From the NCBI GenBank assembly GCA_046049675.1, contig JBJORA010000028.1, positions 1 to 64,000 of the forward strand: a stretch of DNA of 64,000 nt, in the 5' to 3' direction. A program made the position numbers and the translations under genes. Numbering within the stretch: the first letter of the stretch is position 1; each line of letters begins with the position of its first letter. The notes below the pieces were generated by a model, which was not told the origin of the DNA, ran no database searches, and saw nothing but the letters and a program-made list of their open reading frames with translations. Below, in pieces: positions 7,296 to 15,400 of this stretch. The DNA is from CAIXQW01 sp046049675. Lineage in GTDB: Bacteria > Bacteroidota > Bacteroidia > Chitinophagales > Chitinophagaceae.

Positions 7296-9620
7296 ATGCT
7301 TACTAAAATTAGGTTTTCATTGGCAGCAGTATTACTACTTAGCTGCAACTGCGCCGTTTATAGCCAGAATAGCATTCCACATTTTATCTCTAATTCAACT
7401 AGTAGCTTGACGGACAATTTTATTGTATTTGACAGCATTGGATACTTAATTCCTAAGCAAGGGACAAGTGTTAGTACCTCAACTATCATATCTGTAGTTA
7501 AGGAAATGGCAAATTTTACAGCACAAGATAGTTTAGCCATTGCAAGGGTAAGCAATGATGCCGATAAGAATTATGTAGTTAAAGATCCACAGCTGCACAC
7601 TGTTTATCAGCAGTACTATAGCGGAATTCCCGTTGAGTATGGCCAAATTGTGGTACATTCAAGTGGAACGACCCTGAGGTACGTCTGCTGTAAAATTGTT
7701 GAGTATTTTGATAAGGTATCCGTACCCGCTGTTTCTGCTTCCGCAGCAATAACAACTGCTATCCAAGCGGCTGGAGATTCACTTGCATTTGACTGGTTGG
7801 ACACCGCATTGGAAGCGGAGTTGTGCGAGCTGACAGGCATAGGCAGTAGCACATACTATCCTGCACCAAGTTTGGTATTTGCTAAAAAGACAGGCAATGG
7901 AGTATATGATACGGCCGACTATGAACTGTGCTGGCAAATTAGGTTAAGAGCTAGCACTATTGATTTTGACGCTACTTATTACATCAACGCTGCAACTAAT
8001 ACACTGACAAAAGTAACTAGTAACCTTTGCCATGACGGCCCTGCGCAGACTTTGTATTATGGCAGTAATACCATTGATACAAAGCACCGACTGATACAGA
8101 ATGACAATATCTTACACACCGATGATAATTTACGAAACATACACACAAAAGTAAAGGGTAACGGTGCTGCCTTTAATGTATGGAGCAATGTAGCTGATAA
8201 TGATGATAACTGGCAACAAAGCGACGCAACCGCAACAACAGCACATTTAGTTTGTCAGAATGCATGGGATTTTTTTCAAAGTACTTTTACCTGGGTAGGT
8301 GTCCAAGGCAACAATAGCAATAAAGTGCAGGTGGTTGTAGATAATACTTTAATAAATAACGCGCATTATAGAAATATGTCTCTCGGAGTTGATCGTATTA
8401 CATTTGGGCAATCTCAAGTGGGTAACTTCCTTACAACATTCGATATTGCTGGTCACGAATTTGGACATGGCGTAGATGAATACTCAGCGCAGTTACCAAT
8501 GTCATCAATTACGGGCGCACTCGATGAATCGTTTGCAGACATTTATGGCTTATTAGCAGAGTCTTTTAGGTTTGGGGGGGCGATTACCAATTGGACACTT
8601 GGTGAAGATGCTAATCTTATATCAAGAAGTTTTTCAAATCCGCCCCTTTTCTCACAACCATGCTTTTTTCAAGGACCGGGTTGGTTTAATGTTGTAGGCT
8701 GCATACCGGCAGGTATTAATGATCGATGCGGTGTTCACGTAAATTCTGGTGTACAAAACTACTTTTTCTACTTATTAAGCAATGGTTCAGCGGGTGCAGT
8801 TCCAGGCACTATTGATAATATCAGTGTCAATGGCATTGGGTTGGCTGACGCAGGCTTAATAGTTTTTCAAAACCATACAAATTTTATGCCAGCGAATGCG
8901 CAATACGAGGATGCACAGATAAACTCAATTCTTGCAGCGCAAAACATATTTGGAGCCTGCTCCCCTGAAGTAGTTTCAACAACAAATGCTTGGGCAGCAG
9001 TTGGTATAGGTCAAGCCGCTGAGCTTCAATTACTGAACTTGCCTATATTGCAGTCTTGGACCTTGGGGAGTCCTGTGATTAACTTGCCGGTTGCTATTGC
9101 AGCAATAGGTGATAACTTAAACAATGCTAATTATGTGTGGACTTTCTCTCCAAATATTACCGCAGTTGCGGGAGGTCCAAATGACAATGTACTGACGATT
9201 ACTGGAATTACAACTTTGTCCTCTGGTACCAATCCCTATGCAGGAAGCTGGGTGTCAGTGGCTGGCAACTGCCAAAATATTAGTACAGCAGTAAGGGTAT
9301 GGCCAATTTTGAGTTCTGATCTAAATGGAGGTGCCGAGCTAGCCGGCACAGGAACAGTCAAGAATTTGAAATTAACCGCCAGCCCGAACCCTACAACAGG
9401 CTATGTAGAGATATCGCATGAGCTTGTAAATAATGAGCAATCTGGAAATACTTTATGGAATTATGCCTTGCTTGCGTATGACGGGAGTATTGTCATACAA
9501 GGTACTAATCTCGAGAATTTACCAAATTACTTGGACCTAAGTAGTTATGTGGCAGGAGAATATGTTTTCGTGGCAGCTGTTGCTGGACTAGTTGCAACAG
9601 TAAAAATTATTAAACGGTAG
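7296..9620 (+). CDS. M4-family metallopeptidase with T9SS type A sorting domain (unit D, first gene)
   Basis: A 774-aa secreted metallopeptidase, a paralogue of the 774-aa protein at 198. The signal peptide ends near VYSQN. An FTP/PepSY-like propeptide contains YYSGIPVEYGQIVVH. The zinc motif is HEFGH at 387-391 with E411 in DESFADIYG. The active-site histidine equivalent to thermolysin His231 is present as H481 in CGVHVNSGV. The C-terminus (LTASPNPTTGYVEIS to VKIIKR) is a T9SS type A sorting domain. All catalytic residues I can check are intact, so it should be an active endopeptidase. The next gene begins 5 nt after the stop. It is the second M4 gene in the cassette array. Confidence 0.94.
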   Translation: MLTKIRFSLAAVLLLSCNCAVYSQNSIPHFISNSTSSLTDNFIVFDSIGYLIPKQGTSVSTSTIISVVKEMANFTAQDSLAIARVSNDADKNYVVKDPQLHTVYQQYYSGIPVEYGQIVVHSSGTTLRYVCCKIVEYFDKVSVPAVSASAAITTAIQAAGDSLAFDWLDTALEAELCELTGIGSSTYYPAPSLVFAKKTGNGVYDTADYELCWQIRLRASTIDFDATYYINAATNTLTKVTSNLCHDGPAQTLYYGSNTIDTKHRLIQNDNILHTDDNLRNIHTKVKGNGAAFNVWSNVADNDDNWQQSDATATTAHLVCQNAWDFFQSTFTWVGVQGNNSNKVQVVVDNTLINNAHYRNMSLGVDRITFGQSQVGNFLTTFDIAGHEFGHGVDEYSAQLPMSSITGALDESFADIYGLLAESFRFGGAITNWTLGEDANLISRSFSNPPLFSQPCFFQGPGWFNVVGCIPAGINDRCGVHVNSGVQNYFFYLLSNGSAGAVPGTIDNISVNGIGLADAGLIVFQNHTNFMPANAQYEDAQINSILAAQNIFGACSPEVVSTTNAWAAVGIGQAAELQLLNLPILQSWTLGSPVINLPVAIAAIGDNLNNANYVWTFSPNITAVAGGPNDNVLTITGITTLSSGTNPYAGSWVSVAGNCQNISTAVRVWPILSSDLNGGAELAGTGTVKNLKLTASPNPTTGYVEISHELVNNEQSGNTLWNYALLAYDGSIVIQGTNLENLPNYLDLSSYVAGEYVFVAAVAGLVATVKIIKR

Positions 9621-9625
9621 TAAAT

Positions 9626-10267
9626 ATGCTAAAACTAATTTTCGCTAAACTGAGTTTTAGTGCTTTCTTACAGTGGTGTTATGTGAGCTTGATGTTGTTT
9701 TTCTTGGAAATGCAAGCAAACGGTCAAAGTATTAGTGCATCACTAAGCATGCCAATTGTTGGCGTTTTCGGAAACAAAGAGTTTGAAAATACGCTGAATG
9801 CGCAAACGCTATATATTCCTTGTATTTCTGCCGAATGGCAAAATAAGGGCAGGAATGTATTGGGTATAAATTTTCTACATTATAGCTTTGACACGCCACG
9901 ATTCAATTTTCACCAAACTGGCCAAGGATTGGAATCTAAAACCGGGTATTTTCTTAGTTTGTGTGTAGGGCGATCGATATTACCAAAAACGGCGAAAACA
10001 ATATTACAAATTGAGGGCGGCATTAGCTTCAAACTGATTGACGATGCTAGATGGCTTCGCGACTCGAATATAACCTGGCATAGCATTCAAGACGAACGAG
10101 CCGCACACCATAGCTTTGGGGGCATTATTCTTGGCTCAACGATAAAGTATCCCTTGTATGGCAGCCTATGTGCACGTGGAAAGGTTTCTCTTGTTTGCTT
10201 CCTACATGGCAACAACTATCAAAGGAATACAATTTTCGGTGAATATGGCATTAGTTTCAGGTTTTGA
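9626..10267 (+). CDS. Exported protein of unknown function, possible outer-membrane barrel (unit D, second gene)
   Basis: A 213-aa protein starting 5 nt after the M4 peptidase. The first ~35 residues are hydrophobic and end in MQANGQS, consistent with a somewhat long signal peptide. The mature region has repeated amphipathic strand-like segments (VLGINFLHYSFDTPRFNF, YFLSLCVGRSIL) and ends in GEYGISFRF, a typical aromatic C-terminus for an outer-membrane barrel. It occupies the same place relative to the M4 peptidase as the 214-aa protein at 2525, but I cannot align the two by eye. Confidence 0.7.
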   Translation: MLKLIFAKLSFSAFLQWCYVSLMLFFLEMQANGQSISASLSMPIVGVFGNKEFENTLNAQTLYIPCISAEWQNKGRNVLGINFLHYSFDTPRFNFHQTGQGLESKTGYFLSLCVGRSILPKTAKTILQIEGGISFKLIDDARWLRDSNITWHSIQDERAAHHSFGGIILGSTIKYPLYGSLCARGKVSLVCFLHGNNYQRNTIFGEYGISFRF

Positions 10268-10284
10268 AAATAGTCCTGCACCTC

Positions 10285-10381
10285 TGCCAACACCGTATTT
10301 GCTAGATTGGCGGCTTTATTATGCTTTTGATTATAGAAAGGACGATGGCCGCCAACCTCGCAAATACGAAAACCGTTGGCA
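10285..10381. repeat. Cassette-boundary palindrome P4
   Basis: A 97-bp palindrome with perfectly matched outer arms TGCCAAC (10285-10291) and GTTGGCA (10375-10381). Inner arms are GTATTTGC (10295-10302) and GCAAATAC (10360-10367), then TTGGCGGC/GCCGCCAA. The tAGa/cCTc asymmetry is the same as in P1-P3. The loop differs from those of P2 and P3, while the stem is conserved, so structure rather than primary sequence appears to be under constraint. Confidence 0.82.
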
Positions 10382-10495
10382 AAGATTGCTAAATACCTCA
10401 TAGCTGGAAACAAACCAACAAGCAAAATCCCAATAGCGGCAGGAACTTAAGAAGAAAACTCGTTATACAAATTAAGAGAAGTAGGCTTGATTGCG
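10382..10495 (+). other. Cassette unit head E
   Basis: A non-coding leader after P4. It starts AAGATTGCTAAATACCTC, sharing AAGATTGCTAA with heads B and C, and ends with an AATTAAGAGAAGTAGGC block like the AATTGAGNNAGGTAGG block of heads A and B. This indicates that a fifth unit begins here. Confidence 0.55.
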
Positions 10496-10651
10496 ATGGA
10501 ACCGAAGTTGTGCAGGTTTAGTAGTTGGATGCTATTACTAAGCGAAAGGTCTCTTTTAATTTGTACATCTGTTTTAGTTTATTTGCCATCGACTGCATTC
10601 TCTAGTCAAAAAAACTCAATCAAGTGGCTCACTATACTCTTTACTCAGTAA
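10496..10651 (+). CDS. Short ORF with signal-peptide-like N-terminus, possibly a truncated cassette gene
   Basis: An uninterrupted 51-codon frame from ATG 10496 to TAA 10649. The product starts MEPKLCRFSSWMLLLSERS and continues through a hydrophobic stretch to STAFSSQ, so it looks like a signal peptide plus a short tail. It stands where the first gene of unit E is expected, after a head-like leader. It may be the remnant of a secreted-protein gene, a very small secreted peptide, or chance. The stop codon lies inside the palindrome at 10639-10653. Confidence 0.4.
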   Translation: MEPKLCRFSSWMLLLSERSLLICTSVLVYLPSTAFSSQKNSIKWLTILFTQ

Positions 10652-10681
10652 AGTATTAAGTGGTATACTATACCGCTTAAT
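10639..10681. repeat. Two adjacent palindromes with single-C centres
   Basis: CTTTACT and AGTAAAG flank a central C at 10646. Two bases after this palindrome ends, ATTAAG-T-GGTATA and TATACC-G-CTTAAT flank a central C at 10668, with one mismatch per arm. Centre-to-centre distance is 22 bp, about two helical turns. They could be operator half-sites for a dimeric regulator, a terminator for the short ORF just upstream (no U-tract is seen), or a recombination scar. Confidence 0.5.
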
Positions 10682-10775
10682 AGGTGGCGCAGTTTAGGCT
10701 TTATTACGCAAATGATGGGAATAATGCAGGATTTTAGGTGTTTCGAGGCTCACCGCAGGTGTCGCTTGAAGTAAT

Positions 10776-10839
10776 GTATTTGCAATAGAAGTGGGCCAGC
10801 GCACGATTGCTAGCTCTTTACCGCTTCCTTCGCAAATAC
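10776..10839. repeat. Degenerate cassette-boundary palindrome P5
   Basis: GTATTTGC at 10776-10783 and GCAAATAC at 10832-10839 match the inner arms of P4, followed by AGAAGTGG/CCGCTTCC pairing. A GTTTGA follows at 10849, but no matching left outer arm is found. This looks like a decayed end of the cassette array just before the mfd region. Confidence 0.5.
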
Positions 10840-11035
10840 CGCCCCGCCGTTTGAAAACTTCCATTTTACTGCTAAGTGCTATTGTGGTATGCAACACCTG
10901 CTGATGCAATGCTGCTCACTTGCCACTACAACAAATTGCAACATTCTCATTAGCGAACTCTTATTTGCAACACCCTCAGAAGTGCTTTTTATTATCCTAG
11001 CACTTGCCATATTCCTCCTACCTTCGCCATCCTTC

Positions 11036-14000
11036 ATGAATTTGCAGCATCTAAAAGATCTGTACGCAACACACCCCGTTCTTTTTAGAAAAGGGGCTGA
11101 AAGTGTTTTTGCCCAACAAAAAATTTCACTGAGAAATGCATACGGTAGCAGTATGGCTTTTGTGTTTAGCACGGTGTTTGAGCACACCAATCTCAACCAT
11201 ATTGTAGTGCTCAATAATAAAGATGAGGCTGCCTATTTTCACAACGATATCGAGCATATTACAGATGCCCTAGATATTTGCTTTTTCCCGGATAGTTATA
11301 AAAAAATTGGTGCCTTTCAAGAGTTAAATAGCAGTCATTTGATGTTGCGTGGCGAGGCCCTCATGAAATGGAATACCACAAAGGAGCTTCATAAGAAAGT
11401 TTTGGTGACATACCCCGAAGCACTTTTTGAAAAGGTTGTCAACGAAACGAGTTTTAGCAAAAACAGTTTACTCATTAAAGTAAGCGATACCATCGACTTA
11501 GATTTTGTTGCAGAGTTTTTGGTGACCCTTGGTTTTACAAAAGAAGATTTTGCCTTTGAACCAGGCCAGTTCGCTATACGTGGGGGCATTTTAGACATCT
11601 ACAGTTTTGGCAACGATAAGCCTTATCGTATAGAATTATTTGGCAATGAAGTCGATACCATTCGCATCTTTGACCCCGAAACGCAGCTGAGCGAGCGCAA
11701 ATTAGTTAGCGTACAAATTATACCTAATGTAGAAACGAGTTTTGAAACGCACGATAAAGTTTCCTTGCTAAACTATGTGCCCGACAATACAGTTTTTTGG
11801 TTTAGCGATATAGAATTTTGCAAAGAGCGTATCATTAAGCTACAGCAAACTTTAAGCGATAGCATTCAAGTAAGCACCGTAAGTATTGACGATGCCAATA
11901 ATGTGGTGAAAGAATTGCAACGCGAGGATTTTGAAAACATTGCAGATTGGCTGCGCAAACTAGAACTCAAGAATATTGTAGAATTTGGTGGCAATAGTAT
12001 AGAACATGTGTTGCGCGAAAAGCCAGCAGAAGCTGTGCTCAATACCATAGAGCAGCCTGCCTTTAATAGAAACTTCGATATGCTACTTGCCGACCTCAAG
12101 CAAAAGCAACTCGAAGGCTACGAAATTTTTATTTGTGCAGAGAATGCAAAGCAGCTAGAACGCCTCCGTCATATTTTTGAGGAAATGCAATCGGATGTGG
12201 TTTTTACGCCGCTCAATATTGGCATTAGCAAAGGTTTTGTAGATCACAGTGTAAAGGTTGCCGTATACACCGACCACCAAATTTTTCAGCGCTATCACAA
12301 GTATAGAATAAAGCAAGCATTTAGCAAGGGCAAAGCCATAACCATGCGCAGCCTAAAAGAACTGGTGCCTGGCGATTTTGTTGTACATATCGACCACGGT
12401 GTGGGGCGCTATAGTGGCTTGCAAAAAATAGAAGTGAATGGTGCAATGCAAGAAGCCATTCGCATTGTGTACAAAGACAACGATATGTTGTATGTAAACA
12501 TCAATAGTTTACATAAAATTACAAAGTATAGTGGCAAAGAAGGTACAGAGCCTAGCTTGCACAAAATTGGTAGTGGTGTTTGGGAAAAAACTAAAGCCAA
12601 AACCAAGAAAAAGGTAAAGGACATTGCTATCAACTTAATTCGTTTATATGCCGAGCGCAAAACACAAGAAGGCTTTGCACACAACCCCGACACCTATTTA
12701 GAAACCGAGCTTGAGGCCAACTTCATGTACGAAGACACGCCCGATCAAAGTAAGGCAACGGCAGATATTAAACGCGATATGGAATCTATGTCGCCGATGG
12801 ATAGATTGGTATGTGGTGATGTAGGTTTTGGTAAAACAGAATTGGCCATACGTGCCGCATTTAAGAGCGTGGTTAATGGTAAACAAGCTGCTGTGCTAGT
12901 GCCTACAACAATCTTGGCGTATCAGCACTATCAAACATTTAAGCAAAGGCTAAAGGAAATGCCTTGCACTGTAGACTATATCAATCGCTTTAAGAGTACA
13001 AAGCAAAAGAAAGAAACACTGCAAAGTGTACAAGATGGATCAGTTGATATATTGATTGGTACACATGCCTTGTTGAGTAAAGATGTACGCTTTAAGGACC
13101 TTGGCTTGCTGATTATTGATGAAGAGCAGAAGTTTGGTGTAGCGGCCAAAGAAAAAATTCGTGATATCAAGACACTGGTTGATACATTGACGCTAACAGC
13201 CACACCTATTCCGCGTACTTTACAGTTTAGCTTGATGGGTGCACGCGATTTGAGTATCATTAATACACCGCCACCAAATAGGCAGCCTGTACATACCGAG
13301 CTTGCTGTGTGGAACGAAGTGTTGTTGCGCGACGCTATCTATTACGAAACTGAACGGGGTGGACAAGTTTACTTTGTACACAACCGCATTCACGACTTAC
13401 CAGAAATAAAAGAGAAGCTACAAAAATATTGCCCTGATGTAAGTATAGAATACGCACACGGCCAATTGCCAGGCGATGAGTTAGAAGAAAAAATTCTAGA
13501 CTTTATGTCGCATAAGTTTGATGTATTGTTGTGTACCAATATTGTAGAAAGTGGTGTAGATATTGCTAATGCTAATACCATTATCATTAATAATGCACAC
13601 CAATTTGGCATGAGCGATTTGCATCAATTGCGTGGCCGCGTTGGGCGTAGCAATACAAAAGCGTTTTGTTATTTGCTAAGTCCGCCAATTAGTTTATTGC
13701 CAAACGATAGTCGTAAACGCTTGCAAACATTGGAGCAGTTTAGCGAATTGGGCAGCGGCTTTCAAATTTCTATGCGCGACTTAGATATACGTGGAGCAGG
13801 TAATCTGTTGGGCGGCGAGCAAAGTGGTTTTATTAGCGATATTGGCTTTGAGATGTACCAAAAAATTCTCAACGAAGCTATTCGCGAACTAAAGCACAAC
13901 GAATTCAAAGATGTGTTTAAGGATCAGCTAGAACATGCAAACGACTATGTAACCGATTGTACAATAGATACCGATGTTGAACTACTGATACCAGATGCTT

Positions 14001-14404
14001 ATGTAGAAAATATTGCAGAGCGTTTAAGTTTATATACCCAACTTGATGATTGCGAAAACGAAGAGCAATTACAGAAATTTTTGGCAGAACTGATAGATCG
14101 TTTTGGCCCATTACCCAAGAGCATAGAAAAACTTGCTGTGGCTTTGCGTTGCCGTTGGATTGCTGTTGAACTTGGCTTTGAGAAACTAATATTTAAGAAC
14201 AAGCAGTTACGCCTCTACTTTATTTCTAACCCAGAAAGCCCATACTTTGAAGGCGCTACATTCAATAATATTATGCAAGTGATACAAGGTAGCATGCGCA
14301 ATGCGCGCCTAAAGCAAGTGGGCAAAAACTTTATGATGATTGTAGATGCGGTGCCGCATATTGAGGCGGTATATGAGGTGTTGGTGAGGTTGAAGATTAA
14401 TTAG
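11036..14404 (+). CDS. mfd: Transcription-repair coupling factor
   Basis: A 1122-aa superfamily 2 DNA translocase that removes stalled RNA polymerase at lesions and recruits UvrA. The N-terminal third is UvrB-like. The RNA polymerase interaction region includes VPGDFVVHIDHGVGRY. The motor carries Walker A GDVGFGKTE at residues 594-602, the box DEEQ in LLIIDEEQKFG, TATPIPRTLQ and QLRGRVGR, and the C-terminal TRCF domain is present. Length is normal for the family (~1100-1150). An ATG 147 nt upstream (10889) is in frame, but the extension is hydrophobic and unlike Mfd N-termini, so I start at ATG 11036 (MNLQHLKDLYATHP). The gene ends the cassette-like region and marks the ordinary chromosomal backbone. 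Confidence 0.97.
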   Translation: MNLQHLKDLYATHPVLFRKGAESVFAQQKISLRNAYGSSMAFVFSTVFEHTNLNHIVVLNNKDEAAYFHNDIEHITDALDICFFPDSYKKIGAFQELNSSHLMLRGEALMKWNTTKELHKKVLVTYPEALFEKVVNETSFSKNSLLIKVSDTIDLDFVAEFLVTLGFTKEDFAFEPGQFAIRGGILDIYSFGNDKPYRIELFGNEVDTIRIFDPETQLSERKLVSVQIIPNVETSFETHDKVSLLNYVPDNTVFWFSDIEFCKERIIKLQQTLSDSIQVSTVSIDDANNVVKELQREDFENIADWLRKLELKNIVEFGGNSIEHVLREKPAEAVLNTIEQPAFNRNFDMLLADLKQKQLEGYEIFICAENAKQLERLRHIFEEMQSDVVFTPLNIGISKGFVDHSVKVAVYTDHQIFQRYHKYRIKQAFSKGKAITMRSLKELVPGDFVVHIDHGVGRYSGLQKIEVNGAMQEAIRIVYKDNDMLYVNINSLHKITKYSGKEGTEPSLHKIGSGVWEKTKAKTKKKVKDIAINLIRLYAERKTQEGFAHNPDTYLETELEANFMYEDTPDQSKATADIKRDMESMSPMDRLVCGDVGFGKTELAIRAAFKSVVNGKQAAVLVPTTILAYQHYQTFKQRLKEMPCTVDYINRFKSTKQKKETLQSVQDGSVDILIGTHALLSKDVRFKDLGLLIIDEEQKFGVAAKEKIRDIKTLVDTLTLTATPIPRTLQFSLMGARDLSIINTPPPNRQPVHTELAVWNEVLLRDAIYYETERGGQVYFVHNRIHDLPEIKEKLQKYCPDVSIEYAHGQLPGDELEEKILDFMSHKFDVLLCTNIVESGVDIANANTIIINNAHQFGMSDLHQLRGRVGRSNTKAFCYLLSPPISLLPNDSRKRLQTLEQFSELGSGFQISMRDLDIRGAGNLLGGEQSGFISDIGFEMYQKILNEAIRELKHNEFKDVFKDQLEHANDYVTDCTIDTDVELLIPDAYVENIAERLSLYTQLDDCENEEQLQKFLAELIDRFGPLPKSIEKLAVALRCRWIAVELGFEKLIFKNKQLRLYFISNPESPYFEGATFNNIMQVIQGSMRNARLKQVGKNFMMIVDAVPHIEAVYEVLVRLKIN

Positions 14405-14564
14405 TTTATCTTCCGATAAGGACGATTAAGGGCTGAGCTAAATCTATAGTCTATCTGCGTGCAAAGTGCTTGTAGGCAGCGTACAAGCGTGGCTTGCCAG
14501 CGACCGATTTTATGAGGCTAGCCTAGCGGTGGGACACCCCAGCAAACCTGCCGCTCATGCCAAA
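14405..14564. other. Intergenic stretch without recognised genes
   Basis: The 160 bases after mfd hold no ORF, promoter box or clear terminator that I can support. They lead directly into the 21-bp tandem repeat. A GC-richer block near 14500-14560 stands out from the surrounding AT-rich DNA, but I cannot name it. Confidence 0.4.
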
Positions 14565-14732
14565 ACTAGTTACTGGTGCAGCCGTACTAGTTAAGCATAC
14601 AGCGGTACTAGTTTGTAGTAGGCGTGTACTAGTTAGTAGGCCACACGTTCTAGTTACTAGTAGAGTGGTTATATTTAATTGTTACTGTGTTCTAGATACT
14701 AATAGGTAAATTCTATTTACTAGTACAACTGT
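14565..14732. repeat. 21-bp tandem repeat, eight units, built on ACTAGT
   Basis: Eight contiguous 21-bp units start at 14565, 14586, 14607, 14628, 14649, 14670, 14691 and 14712. Units 1-4 begin exactly ACTAGTT, units 5, 7 and 8 begin TCTA, and unit 6 is the most decayed. Seven of eight end in GT. Units 5 and 8 carry a second ACTAGT 7 bp in, so the unit itself may have arisen from a 7-bp step. Stops interrupt all + frames, so it is not coding on that strand. Divergence increases to the right. Confidence 0.8.
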
Positions 14733-14875
14733 CTTGGAAGGTAGTAGCGGATTAAATGAGGCGAAGAAAGGGTTAAAATGTGCAAATAACGAGTTCAAAA
14801 AAATGAAGATATTTTAACACAAAGGTGGTAATGATAGCAGGCATTTTTGCGTTTACAGGTAAATAGATTTTTAGT

Positions 14876-15118
14876 ATGATACGCAAAAAAAGACGCAAAT
14901 TGTATGTAGCAGGCACTGCCTTACGCTTATGTGTATTACCACTTTTAGAAGAAAGGCATATAGTAGCAAAGCATGCATTTTTGTTGAAGCATGGTTTTAG
15001 CAGGCAAACTGCTACCAAGGTATTGCAAGGCAAGCAATACATTATTAATGTAGTACAACTACAAGCCCTGTGTGATGGCTTACAATGTACGGTAGACGAT
15101 TTGTTTGTGAGGCAATAA
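14876..15118 (+). CDS. Small HTH (XRE/Cro-like) DNA-binding protein
   Basis: An 80-aa protein with a basic N-terminus (MIRKKRRKL). A helix-turn-helix region follows, including LLKHGFSRQTATKVLQGKQ as the likely turn and recognition helix. The C-terminal LQALCDGLQCTVDDLFVRQ is the typical end of small XRE-family regulators in Bacteroidota (LCxxLxCTxxDLF). The first helices look shifted from the classic XRE order, but the C-terminal signature is clear. It stands alone between the tandem repeat and the surface-protein operon, so its targets are unknown; it could act on the neighbouring operon promoter at 15346. The start is the first ATG. Confidence 0.75.
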   Translation: MIRKKRRKLYVAGTALRLCVLPLLEERHIVAKHAFLLKHGFSRQTATKVLQGKQYIINVVQLQALCDGLQCTVDDLFVRQ

Positions 15119-15345
15119 ATGATGTAAGCGGTATGTAAGCTTAGGTATGATTTGCTAAGTACAAGTTGTGTGAGGCTGAGTTGCATGTGGTGTGCTTACT
15201 ACACACCAAGTGTTTTGCCAACCCATTAAGGCTTGATAAAGTATGTTTGAAACTTTAGTCGAAACACTATCTGCTTGGTTTTGAAGCAAGTATATGTACT
15301 AATGAAATAAATGTTGCTTATTGCATAAATTTCTTGCAATTATTC

Positions 15346-15377
15346 TTGGCGCTTTGATTATATATGATTTATATTTG
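15346..15377 (+). promoter_or_regulatory. Bacteroidota-type promoter for the surface-protein operon
   Basis: TTG at 15346-15348 and TATATTTG at 15370-15377 are separated by 21 nt, matching the known TTG-N(17-23)-TAnnTTTG pattern. Transcription should begin near 15384, leaving a ~17-nt leader before ATG 15401. Confidence 0.65.
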
Positions 15378-15400
15378 TCCTAACAAAAAACAGTCTTAAA

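Noticed and set aside
1..10850. CRISPR array
   Set aside because: The repeats are ~95 bp, palindromic and spaced 1.4-3.2 kb apart with genes between; no short regularly spaced repeats and no cas genes occur.
10889..11035. In-frame upstream extension of mfd with a hydrophobic, signal-like sequence
   Set aside because: Mfd is cytoplasmic and homologues begin near MNLQHLKDLY; the extension overlaps the decayed palindrome region.
14565..14669. Heptad-like minus-strand translation (xLLxTS repeats) of the 21-bp tandem array
   Set aside because: The frame is broken by a stop in unit 6 and has no start codon or downstream domain; period 21 gives a heptad automatically.
14773..15186. A 137-codon minus-strand frame opposite the HTH gene
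   Set aside because: It overlaps the recognisable HTH gene completely and has an unnatural Cys/Thr/Leu-rich composition without any motif.
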